Shown here piece after piece: positions 11,930 to 25,669 of a stretch of DNA of 64,000 nucleotides. The stretch's first letter is position 1. The number at the start of each line of letters is the position of its first letter. Where the stretch lies: NCBI RefSeq assembly GCF_901709675.1, contig NC_051108.1:1798001-1862000 (forward strand). Direction: 5' to 3'. A program made the translations under genes and the position numbers. Source of the DNA: Syngnathus acus. Taxonomy: Eukaryota > Chordata > Actinopteri > Syngnathiformes > Syngnathidae. The notes under the pieces are model-generated. The model ran no database searches. It was not told the origin of the DNA and saw only the letters and a program-made list of their open reading frames with translations.

Positions 11930-13342
11930 TTTATTATTGCTGAAGAAATGACAAGATGAAGGTTATAAATCAGTTTACTTGGTTAAAATGCTTTCTGAAT
12001 TTAATTACTCATATGGATGGATTAGGCTGCATCAACATGCATACATGATACATATTTGATTTTATACATATCTATCTGCATTCATTTGAATTATTTAACC
12101 TAATTAACAATGATTTCATTTAGGTTCATTAAAAAATATTCATTAGTTAGGTATACTTACTTTAAAAACAATTTATATATTTCTATTTATGAATTCAGTA
12201 AGAATAATTTATTTTATTCATGCATATTTTTATTTTACATAATTTGAATATATTTGCCTTTATATTTATATATACTGTATAGAAACATTTTATAACAAAA
12301 ATTCATGTTTACACAAATTATTTCCTCCACCAGCAATTGCACAGTTTAAATTAATTGGCAGGTTACATTTTCTGACATAATGAGATGATTGCTGACAGCG
12401 TTGCAACACTGGCAGTAAATTCCAGGAGGGGTCGGAGTAATTTCTTTTCTATCTGCAGTTACATCATCACATTTTGTACATCTAAAACCATAAAAAAAGT
12501 TGCATTGGTGGTGTACGTGCAAAATGTGATGACAAGAGGAAAAACATCAACACTGGTGAGCAGTTTGAACTTTAACATCCACCAAAAAGCAATTATTAAC
12601 CAGCATAATCTTGTCTTTTGCCAGTCACCGTGTGTCACTTATTTTATTTTAATCAAACGTGGCAACGTGACCCCCCACAACATACACGGTTGTGCAACCT
12701 GAGCTCAGGTTCAAGGCAGCAAAATCAGCCCCCACCTTTGCTTTGCTTTTTTTTCCTTTGCTTTATTGCAAACAGCATTCAGTGGTTGCACAGTGTACCT
12801 GGAGAGCAGCACGAGTCACTCTTCCAATCTAAGGTAAACAATTTCCTTTCATTAAAAGAGAGAATCAGCAGTTATCTGTATGTTTTTCATATATACATAT
12901 GTATAACTATATATCTTTTCTCGACGTGTACACCGACCATTGCTAGAACATTCCAGTGTAGTTCAAAAGGGAATCAATTGAAAGTGCTAAATTTTTAAAC
13001 AACCAACCGGCAATTTTTTGGAGTATTTTTTCGGTCACATAATTGACGGAAGAATGAGAGCAATTATTTTATAGTGATTTATAACCCAAAAGGTTGCTAC
13101 AGTAAAACTACAAAAACAAAATGAACATTTAAAAAAGTTTATTTGTATTATGTAATGTTTACATTTTTCTCATGCTAGCAAAAAACCCACAGTCTGTCTT
13201 TTTGTTTTGAAGCTGACAATTTCAACTCAGTTTTACCATTTCAAGGTGTCCTTCAACCAAAAACTATGCAGCGGCATTGAAATTTTGCCAAATAATACCA
13301 AGAGTTGTTTTTTTGTTGAAAGCGTGGTGAATAAAGTTGAAG
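11930..13342. other. Intergenic and 5' leader of connexin C
   Basis: Very AT-rich sequence (about 12000-12300 especially). A possible noncoding exon of connexin C ends at 12833 (CAATCTAAG then gtaaac). A plausible acceptor (ttttttgttgaaag) ends at about 13322, 20 bases before its start codon. Nothing else is supported. Confidence 0.4.
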
Positions 13343-14249
13343 ATGGGCGAGTGGGGTTTTTTGGCGAAGCTGTTGGACAAGGTGCAGTCGCATTCCACCG
13401 TCATCGGGAAGGTGTGGCTCAGCGTGCTCTTCGTCTTCAGGATCATGGTCCTGGGAGCCGGGGCGGAGAAGGTCTTCAACTATTTCTTCTTCCACAATTC
13501 AACATTTGCAGATTAGATTCAATGTGAATTTTAAGATTGTTGAAAAAAGATGCCAAATTTTACAAGGCAATATCCCCCCCTGCAGAACAGGAGTGGAACT
13601 TGTGTCCTCATTAGCAATGCCGACGGTTTTGATCCGTTTCCAGGTGTGGAGCGACGAGCAGTCCAAGATGATTTGCAACACCAAGCAGCCGGGCTGCAAG
13701 AATGTGTGCTACGATCATGCTTTCCCCATCTCGCACATCCGCTTCTGGGTCCTTCAGATCATCTTCGTTTCCACGCCCACGCTGGTCTACCTGGGCCACG
13801 TCATGCACGTCATCCACAAGGAGAACAAACTACGGGAGAAACTGAACAGAAGCAACACTTCCATGCTAAAGCTTCCCAAGTATTCTGACCACAAAGGCCA
13901 GGTGAAGATCAAGGGCGACTTGCTGGGGAACTACATGACGTCCATCATCTTCCGTATTATTCTGGAGCTGGCCTTCATCGTGGGCCAGTACTACTTGTAC
14001 GGCTTTGTCATGGAGCCCCAGATCGTGTGCTCGCGGGCGCCTTGCCCCTTCACGGTGGAATGCTTCATGTCGCGACCCACCGAGAAGACCATCTTCATCA
14101 TCTTCATGCTGGCCATGTCCTGCGTGTCGGTGCTTCTCAACGTGGTGGAGGTCTTCTACCTGGCGTGCTCAAGTAATGCCCGGAGGAGAGCCAAAATTGT
14201 CACCGGAGCCATACGGGGTCCAATAAACGGCGAAGGATTCCGAGCGTGA
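13343..14249 (+). CDS. Connexin gene C, Cx28/Cx32-type gap junction protein (two coding exons)
   Basis: Exons 13343-13471 and 13644-14249 encode 244 residues starting [20 protein letters not shown]. The intron sits after residue 43, exactly where gene A has one. The donor is weak (gtcttc), but the frame continues across it into [18 protein letters not shown]. Loop 1 cysteines ([14 protein letters not shown]) and loop 2 cysteines ([12 protein letters not shown]) are intact, followed by SRPTEKT. The C-terminal tail after membrane segment 4 is short (ends [10 protein letters not shown]), about 40 residues shorter than in genes A and B, giving a protein near 28 kDa. It is most similar to gene B, so a local duplication is likely. 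AATAAA at 14551. Confidence 0.87.
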
Positions 14250-14550
14250 GCGAGTGGACAAAATGGCGACTGGCGGAAGAAAACCCCCAGAACTTTAAAA
14301 CGGCCTTCCAAGGGCGACTTCCAAATATAGTGGTATTTTGTCTTTTATTTTATTTAAAAGTATGTTGTTTTTGATCAGTGCCTCAAACATGTCTGCTTAG
14401 AGTTCAAGTCAGGTTAGCTCATCATGTTCTTTGCTCCTTATAACCACGCCGGTTGGTAAACATTGTTATCTGACTTTTTGAAAGGTGTAAATATTTTGAT
14501 TGTGGATCAGGTTCTTTTACATTGTATTTTTGCTTCATGTTTGTGATTTT

Positions 14551-14556
14551 AATAAA
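14551..14556 (+). terminator. Poly(A) signal of connexin C
   Basis: AATAAA about 300 bases past the stop, followed by a T/GT-rich stretch. Confidence 0.65.
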
Positions 14557-14760
14557 GGTTTATTTGTGTAATTTACTCTCGCACACATTTGTGACCTTTT
14601 CAAATCTTAAAAGCGTGTTTGGGGTTATTAGAGCATCAATAGTCTTGGTGCAAATCCATTTTTGAGCTACAGGACTTGTAAGTGGATAGGAGAACTTTTC
14701 AAACCTAAAAAACTCGATAGTGGTTTAAATATTTGCTCATTTGTAACAAATTGACTGTAC

Positions 14761-15237
14761 CTTGACGTCTCTGGGCTGGTAACGAAGGACGTGATGCCGC
14801 ACATTGAGCTCGAATACAGGTCCATAACGCTGGGACCTTTCAACAAAACAAAAATGGCGATGTTACTACATGAAATAATAATGATGACGAAAACAGTAAC
14901 AAAAAATAATAACCTTACTATTTTAGAAACTTTTCATATATATATTGTCGTTTTTGTACTTCAAACAATTAGGGAATGTTCAGAGAACACTAAATAAGTA
15001 CATCAAATAAAAATGGATGAAAATATTTACAATAATAATTAGACGTTAATTGAGGTGAGCGGATGAAACGCCCTTACTTTTTCCTCGGTGGTCGTCAAGT
15101 GTAGATACTTTTCTTTTTATGTCGGCGCAGTAGGTGAGGGAGGCGGAAAAACAACAGAAATAAAAGAAATTAAAACAAGTAAACCGAGCATATGAGTGGT
15201 CGGAGTGAAAAGAAAAGAAAAGAAAAAAAAGAGACAT
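14761..15237 (-). pseudogene. Decayed tandem copy of cyp46a1 exons 1-3
   Basis: Three blocks line up in order with the intact gene's exons 1-3 (19071-19219, 18923-19000, 18772-18853). They are 15078-15237 (start codon at 15237, hydrophobic leader, then the cggcgcagtaggtgagg and ttcctcggtggtc stretches), 14919-14989 and 14761-14836. The third block keeps gtccataacgctgggacc and cttgac next to a donor. Splice sites are still visible at most borders, but insertions and deletions shift the frame in exons 1 and 3. The spacing from first to third exon is 476 bp versus 447 bp in the parent. Similarity appears to extend upstream to about 15.55 kb, matching about 19.68 kb. Exons 4-15 are missing: connexin C ends just beyond. 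Confidence 0.75.
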
Positions 15238-16096
15238 TTTAATCGACAAAAGCCGTCAAGCTAAAGTTTCCCGGCGTTTGGCTAAGAGCCCGGGAAATGT
15301 GTCCTCATGACGTCATATTGATGCGACACCCACCAGCCAGATTGTCTCCAGGCTGTAATTTTATTATTTTTTCGACTTGGAATTAGCGCTGGTGTAGGAA
15401 ATTAGCTCAATCAAATACGTTATAATAATAATATAATAAATTATTGATTAGATTGGGTTCATTTCAAGTTGCGCGACGTCAGCAGGAGCAAAGCCTTTAA
15501 AACCAAACACTGACACCAAGTGGCCATTCTGAGTAACTGCATAAACTGAAACGTTCCCAGACATCTTCATTCCAATATCAAAAATCCATAAATCCATAGA
15601 ATATTATAGTGCTTGAAATTTTACTCTGATAAATTTACAAATATGTGATATTGTACTTAATGAACCATCATTAATTAGGTTCAGAGATCGTGGTTACCTC
15701 TTTCTACATCAGGCATAAAGGAATAATGGAATCAACGCAAATAAAAGTACATTTTATTACATTAAAATGCACTTATTGCAACTGAATACAGATAAAAAAA
15801 TGATAATGCTTAATAAATCAAGTATATTCATATTTCATGAATAGTGCAATATATTAGCCTATTGATTATTTTCACAATAGTGATCAAAAAAGCGTAATGC
15901 ATTCCACTGGATTCATAATCAACTAAAAAATGTCATCACTAAAGTGCATTTGTTAGCTTTCAGCGTTTCTGATTGGACGGCAGCTGTCAGTGAAGTTTGT
16001 AAAAGAAAGAAGATATATTTGGTGTAGCTAAAGACTCAAGCGGCGAGCAATGAAGAATACTTTTGAAAGGATGTGATGCCGCCATTTTGTGCGTGT
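15238..16096. other. Spacer between the cyp46a1 fragment and intact cyp46a1
   Basis: AT-rich, no coding exon supported. The part from 15.24 to about 15.55 kb seems to be the duplicated cyp46a1 upstream region (for example 15300-15330 and 15505-15545). A reverse-strand AATAAA at 15753-15758 could end the cyp46a1 transcript. Confidence 0.5.
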
Positions 16097-19219
<3,123 letters not shown>

Positions 19220-20141
19220 TTTTTTTAAAAAAAAACAATTAAAACTCGTCCGTGCGTATAAGGTCCGTCGGTATTTCTGCAAAGGGGAGTTGCAGGGAAA
19301 ACTCCGATGTGACGTCACAATGGTGCGCCTCTCACAGCAAGTTTTTTTAATCTCCCGTTTTGTTTTGAACTTTGATTAAGCCCTAGCAAAGTAAAGTTAT
19401 CTTGCTCAAATGCGGATCGAATAATAATATGACCCAAAAAAAAATGTTTTTTTACTTAATTTAAATTTTAGTCAGTGAAAATGCGGGCATTGGAAGACCA
19501 TTAAATTCTCAAAATATATTTTAACAATTAGTTAAACTAAGTTTAAATTGACTCAATTTAAAGTCAATTTAAAGTTAAAGTTAGAAAAATTCTAATATGA
19601 TTTTTCGAAACTAATAATAAACGCAAACACGGCATGTATATAGGCAAATACTGCCACCCAGTGGCCACTATTAGTAACTGCAACAACATAACGAATAAAG
19701 GCCAGACAGACAGTGTATGTATGATATATTTAATTAAAAATGTACTGGATGGGATATGAATTATACCAACGTATATTGTGATTTTCTAAATAAAAACATC
19801 TTCAATGGTAGGCCTGCTGATGAGCTGTGAAAATGGATCTAATGTATTTTAAACAAGATACATGAAAATCAAATTCATATCTTGTCAAACAGCCCAGTAA
19901 ACACTTGACATGCAGAAAGAAAACAAAAAGGTGCAACCGCTCAGTCAGAGCATCATTCAAAATGGCGCGATCAGTCTTACGTCCCCCTTAAAATGATCCT
20001 CTGCTCGTCCCGTGGAGCTTTAACAGCGTCCATCCTCCAGGACTCAGCGGCCATGTTAGTTTGGGGGGCAGGCTTGTCACTGCTCTGTTCATCCCTTGTA
20101 TGATATCTCGTTTTGTTGCGCTGTCGTTACTGACGTCCTCC
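19220..20141. other. Intergenic, upstream of cyp46a1 and downstream of ccdc25
   Basis: cyp46a1 promoter side (19.22-19.7 kb), the parent of the duplicated segment at 15.24-15.55 kb. A CTCF-like motif lies at 19649-19664. The rest is AT-rich 3' flank of ccdc25. No coding exon is supported. Confidence 0.5.
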
Positions 20142-21429
20142 TCACATGAAGTCATCGGAATCATTGCCATCCTGCCCAGGGATGCATTTTTACTGAAATG
20201 TACAAGCCCATTAGTGTGTCGCAAGTATGCTCACCTCGTTGGTTTGCATGTTTTCACTCTTCATCAGCGAAGTGTAGCACCTGGCCGAGAAAAAACGACA
20301 ATGCACGGCAAAAAGGCAAAGTCAATATGTGAATAGGTTGAAATCAAAAATATTTGGAGGGTGAGGGAAAAAACGGCAAGGGCATGCCGACTGACTTGAG
20401 CTCGTCCATCTCCTTCTTCTTCTTCTGGTCTTCCTTCTCGCGTTTCTTCTGATCCTGCAGCTGAGCTTTCTTCTCGTTACGCTCCTCACGGTCCCTTGAC
20501 TCCTTCTCGGCTGCTAAATCCGGGTAGCGCTCATCCTTGGTCTTCTCCAGTCGGTTCACAATCTCGTTGACTTTCTTCTCCACGGTCACCGTCTTCACCT
20601 GAAGTGACAAAACACCAGCTGTCAACTAGGATTCAGAATGAGGGGCCGACGATCTCCCACGATCGCTCTACCTCCTTTTGTCGATGGAAGCCGATCTGTC
20701 CCACGTCCATGTCCCCCGTTTTCTTCAGGTTGGCCCACGGCGTGTAAACCACACTGATGTTGTTCATTTTACAGCCTGTGAGGTGACACAAAAATGCATG
20801 ACGACCACGAAATATTTTCCTATTTTTATCACTGTTAGACCTTGAATGCTGTTGTTTTTCACTAGTTGCGCACAGTCAATCAACACCTCCGGAGGAATAT
20901 CGTTGATAGTCACACCCTAGAACAGGCAAAGAAAGCATCTGAGGAGGCAAAATATGTAACAATATAAAAAAGACAAACGATGTCATCTGTTTACCTTTGG
21001 TAAGCGGAGATAAACGTGAGCCGAGGACAGTTTATCCACATGAAACCTATGAGAAAATGAAAACTTTTAATCCCTTTAGCAAGAAAGCCCCTCATATAAT
21101 TTCAATGCATAAACTTTATTTTGGATAATATTCAGATTATTATGCTTGTGGTGGTGTACTCACCAGATGTCTTCAGGCCAACCGTACTTGATCAGATCTT
21201 CGTCTGGAGGCAACGTAATCAATTAAGTGAACATTCAACAATACATACATAGCTTTTGTATGGGTAAGCTTACTTTCATATTTGTCTTTTCCCATGTAAA
21301 TGGTGTGGGGAGGCTCCACCACTAAGATGACAACAGAGACAGCAAACTATGAGCACAATATCATGGGAGCAAACCGGGCTAGTAGCTAACAACCACAAAC
21401 TCACCAGCACTTGTGAAGTAAAAGACCAT
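20142..21429 (-). CDS. ccdc25: ccdc25, coiled-coil domain-containing protein 25
   Basis: Nine exons, 21405-21429, 21274-21321, 21164-21203, 20995-21046, 20841-20916, 20672-20775, 20396-20598, 20235-20280 and 20142-20171, give 207 residues against 208 in human. The N-terminal half is the NFACT-R/DUF814-type domain ([61 protein letters not shown]). The second half is a highly charged coiled coil ([20 protein letters not shown]). The protein ends DGNDSDDFM. The last exon is only 30 bp; the donor of exon 7 (AA then gtcagt) was chosen because it restores [16 protein letters not shown]. Mammalian CCDC25 is reported as a membrane sensor of extracellular-trap DNA. Its neighbours esco2, pbk and scara5 repeat human 8p21 synteny. 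Confidence 0.93.
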
Positions 21430-22391
21430 TTTGAAGGATATGTGTAAAGGGACGAAATAATGAAATATGGACGTGCGCCCTACTAAATCGTTGGTTTAAA
21501 AACCGAAGTATTTTGAGACTGACTTGCAGTCACTTTGCGCATGGGGAATGTTGAACCCGGAAGTTGTTATCTGGCAAGGCAGCGGAAGCATATTCTACCT
21601 TGCCTCCAAAATAAAATCTATTCGGAATGATATAAGTTGTTTTTTTTTTTACGCACATTTGAAAGTTTATTCATCTAAGATTTTATTAACCTCGGAAGAT
21701 ATCTGACAAGGCCTCAGAAGCTGTTTCTAACAGTAAAAGTCATATGTTACATATAACGCTTCTGGATTGCTGTTTCGTCTATTTTTAGGTATTTTTGGCA
21801 CATTTTTAAAACGTTGCAAATTAGATTCCTAATAAAGGTCCAATAGTTTAATAGTTGGCGTTTTTAATGTTTGATATGTGAACGCACTCATCGACAGGAA
21901 GTGCTTTATTGTGGTACATCCCGCGAAATTCCGCTTCCGTTTTAGGATAGCGCGCCTTTGAAAACACACGGAGGAAGTACGGTCAAGGCGAAAAACTAAT
22001 GCCCAAATTTCTTTTATTTGACCACTTTTCCATCACTAAAGGTTCGCTTAAGTCATCGACAACCAAAACCGTTTTTAGGTAAGCAACCCTACGTATGTTT
22101 CATCTTTTAATATCGTCGTGTTTTAGTTCGATAGCTTCTCTCTAAGCGTTTGGGGTTCGTTTGTTCGAAGGATTTGTGCACTGAAAAATGTCAAATGTGA
22201 GCGCAATTCTCTTCTTTTTTTTAATTAATACAGATCTTTTATTATATTTTCAAACTCTCTGCACGGCATACCTACGTTTTATTTGATTTTATCCAGTATT
22301 CCCGCCAATTGTAACCTTTGCATGTGACTAATCTGGTATTGTTCGACTTAATTATAATATTTGTCCACATGCAGGAAAAAAGGTTGCGAAA
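21430..22391. promoter_or_regulatory. Divergent promoter ccdc25 / esco2 with esco2 noncoding exon
   Basis: The genes point away from each other. An esco2 noncoding exon ends at 22078 (GTTTTTAG then gtaagc) and its acceptor (cacatgcag) ends at 22373. A palindrome-like E2F site (CCCGCGAAA, 21920-21928) and a CHR-like TTTGAA (21957-21962, preceded by GCGCGCC) lie upstream of that exon. Confidence 0.55.
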
Positions 22392-25230
22392 ATGATGCTC
22401 ATGAACACTCGGAAGAGAAAGCTCTCCTCTGTGGACTCGGACAGGTGAGCATTTTCAAAGCGTTTTGTGGACAGTTGGTATTGAATTTGATACACTTGGT
22501 TGTCCTGGCAGTCACCCGGCCAAGATGAGTGAGAAGGAGGCATCGCCCCTCAAGCGAAGATCTCCCAGGAAGAAGCCAGACGTGAATGAGAGTTTGAACA
22601 AAGAACATTCCCCATGGCTGAGGAGGTCTCCTCGAAAAGCAGCAGGTGAGAAGGAGACATCGCCCGTCAAGCAAAGATCTCCCAGGAAGAAGCCAGACGT
22701 GAATGGGAGTTTGAACAAAGAACAATCCCCGTCGCCGAGGAGGTCTCCTCGAAAAGCAGCAGGTATCGATGTGTTGGAGGAAGGAAGAACTTCAGACTCG
22801 GCTGCTTTAACAACAGTTTCATCCGTGCTTCTCCTTAGGCCTTCCGGTCATGCTGGCAACGATGACAAGCTCCTTCTACGGGCCGAAAAAGAGTGTTTAT
22901 CTAACACCTCTGGAAAGGAAGGCAGTGAAGGAATCGCTTCCAGTTCCTCCTCCAAGCCAGGGCAATAAGATGGAGAAGAAAACCAAGAAGGTGACGAAAG
23001 GGAAGCAGGTCAAGGTGGTGACGGTGCGTTCGAGTAGCAGAAGCTACAGTGGGAAACCCAAGACCATCATGCTGTCCAAGATGAATGGGAGCAGGTCGGT
23101 GCAAGATGCCAACTTTAATCAAATCTAGCACCCTAAATTGTGCTACTTGTGAATTTTTTATTTTATTTTTTTACATCAGCGATGCTAACGGGAAGGCGCC
23201 CGAGCCCAAGAAGCCCAAACCCAAGCTTTTGGTGGGCGCCGCCTTCTTCAGCACAGGCAAGAAGCATTCCTCAATGTACAAGAAGGCGTCCAAAGGCCAA
23301 ACTCGCAAATCTAAGAGTCAGGTGGTGGCCGCCCAGCCTGAGAAAAAGCAAAAGCAGATCATTCCCGTGAAGGTAACAAAGGATGAGATGAAGTTTGATT
23401 TCAAACAAGACGTGTTGACTTTTTTTTTTTTTGTGATCCTCAGATTGCCGTTCAGCCCGTGGAGAAGAAAGTTGAGGCGCCCAGGAGAAAGTTTGACCCA
23501 AAGGAATTTGTGGAGTGTGACAGCAACTTGCCAGCGAGGTGCTCACTTGACACTTTTAGTTGCATTCACCATTTTCAGACCTCTTGTGTGGCTAAATGTG
23601 GTCACCTAAATATTAGGAACGGTTCCTCGCCTCACTGTTGATTCCTATTTTGTTCCGCAGTCCACCTAAAGCCTTGGCTGAGAATTACAAAATCACAAAG
23701 GAGCTAAAAATTATGCTGACAAGGATTCCGATTCAGGCATCCTTTCTTTCTCAGGTAGCTTAGCTTAGCATTCAATATGTCCACATTTGTTTGAATGTAT
23801 TTAAAAATAAAAATTGTCTTGACCAGGATGGCGGCTCCAAGCCTGTCTGTGATCTCGGAGACGCGAGTCCCAGCGATCCTGCCTCCACACCGCCCAAAGG
23901 TCAAATACTTCCAGGGTTCCCTCAAGAAGCTTCCATAAATCCATTTTCTTGATTCTAACAAAATTGTTTTTGCCCCATCCAGAATCTGTGGCAGTGTATC
24001 CCATCTTTGGATCCGCTTCCAAACGGTGAGCCATTTTCTTCTCACCTTGCAATGTCATGGATAGACCCTTTTTTTTTTGATAATCCAACAATGTGTCTTG
24101 AAGTTCCAAGAGCTCCCCCGCTGTCACACCGTCCACCAAAGAGCGTCCCACCCGCAGGAGGAAGGAGAAGCAGGACGCCGACCAGCTCATCATTGTACGT
24201 TGGCTCCTTTTGAGTCCTTTTTTTTAAACTAACTACGCTTTGCCGGCAGGACGCAGGCCAGAAGCAATTTGGCGCCGCCGTGTGCGGCTCATGTGGGATG
24301 GTGTACAGCGCCGACAACCCGGAAGACAATTTCCAACATGAGCAGTTCCACCAGTGCCTCCTGGACGCCATCAAGTTTGTGGTGAGGATCTCATAGAAGA
24401 ACTTTGGACTATCTGTGGAAAAAGCACTTCAATATTTTGTTTTTTTCCAGGGTTGGAAGAAGGAAAGGGTGGTGGGTGAGTTCTGGGATGGAAAGATCAT
24501 CCTGGTCATGCCAGATGATCCCAAGTATGCTGTCAAGAAGGTACGAGCTTGAAGGAAATTGCTTTGCCGCCATTTTGCATATTATTACAGTTTTTGGATA
24601 TTTATTTTAACAAAGGCGGAGGAGGTGCGTCGCATCGCAGACAACGAATTGGGCTTCCAGCAGATGACGCTGAGCAGACCCTCGCAGGCAAAGACTTACT
24701 TGTTTGTCAACGGCGATCGGATGGTGGTGGGCTGTCTGGTGGCGGAACCCATCCGGAAGGTCATCATTTGGGAGCGAGCAAAATTACCAGTTTTTTTCCA
24801 AGACCTTGTTTGGTGAGGAACTTGTTGTATCTCGTAGGCCTTCCGAGTGCTGGAGCAGCCTGATCAGTGCAAAGACATGACCAAGGATGACTTCATGGAC
24901 CGGCACCGGGCGTGGTGCTGCTCCACCGTGCCGGAGAAGGCGCTCTGCGGCGTTAGTCGGATTTGGGTCTTCAGCCTGGCCCGGCACAAGAGCGTCGCCA
25001 CCCGCATGCTGGACACTGTCAGGTAGGCGGCCATTTTGGGATCCCGCTCACAACATGGGCAATGATGTTATTGCGTAATATATTCCTTCTGTTCCAGGAG
25101 CACCTTCATGTACGGCTGTCACCTGACGAAGGACGAAATCGCCTTCTCTGACCCGACGCCGGACGGCAAACAGTTTGCGACGGCGTACTGCAGTACGCCC
25201 ACATTCCTCGTCTACAACTTCATCGCCTAA
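22392..25230 (+). CDS. esco2: esco2, cohesin N-acetyltransferase
   Basis: Fourteen coding exons: 22392-22444, 22512-22762, 22839-23094, 23180-23372, 23444-23538, 23661-23754, 23827-23899, 23983-24025, 24104-24194, 24250-24381, 24451-24540, 24616-24759, 24838-25022, 25098-25230, total 610 residues (human 601). The N-terminal part is basic and disordered, with two near-identical 39-residue repeats rich in SPRK (22531-22764). It continues with VYLTPLERK and [10 protein letters not shown], which are typical of ESCO2. A C2H2 finger (Cys395, Cys398, His413, His417) precedes the GNAT acetyltransferase domain ([41 protein letters not shown], ending VYNFIA). The enzyme acetylates SMC3 in S phase to lock sister-chromatid cohesion; human loss causes Roberts syndrome (known). 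AATAAA at 25515. Confidence 0.95.
22531..22764 (+). repeat. esco2: Tandem 117-bp duplication in esco2 coding exon
   Basis: Unit 1 is 22531-22647 and unit 2 is 22648-22764, both 117 bp (39 codons), with about 8 base differences. Each unit encodes EKE(A/T)SP…[10 protein letters not shown]…LNKE…RRSPRKAAG. The last two bases of unit 2 fall in the following intron. Confidence 0.9.
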
Positions 25231-25514
25231 AGTGACCCGAGCGATCGTTAATTTTGACTGTGAATGACTCCGGTTTTGAGAGAGTCCGTTTGATCAGTGT
25301 TTTTTAGCTCAGGGTTGAGTGTTGTATATTTGCTGCGTTGTTTTTTTTTTTTTTTTTTGCAGATGTTTATATGGAAATGACTTCCTGTGGAAGTTTTTGC
25401 TAGTCCGAAACGTGTTTTTAAACCGCAGGATTGATCACATTTAAGTTGTCTGTTATTTTCAAAGGGGAAAAATTGTGTTTTGGAACAGAGAGAATCTATT
25501 ATGTTGTGAGTTTG

Positions 25515-25520
25515 AATAAA
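25515..25520 (+). terminator. esco2: Poly(A) signal of esco2
   Basis: AATAAA 285 bases after the stop codon, followed by a T-rich stretch; pbk ends 150 bases beyond in the opposite direction. Confidence 0.7.
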
Positions 25521-25669
25521 GTTATTTTAATTTGCCGGACTTGATTGCTTGTGAACAAAATGGAAAAAAGAATATAAAAGCCAATCAAAAATGATCTTAG
25601 TTTAGCGTCTACAAGAATAAAGCAGCACAAATAAACATTTACAAGTGACATCATCAGGACACTCAAACC

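Noticed and set aside
23085-23609. 174-residue frame overlapping esco2
   Set aside because: Includes intron sequence on both sides; only 23180-23372 and 23444-23538 are esco2 exons.
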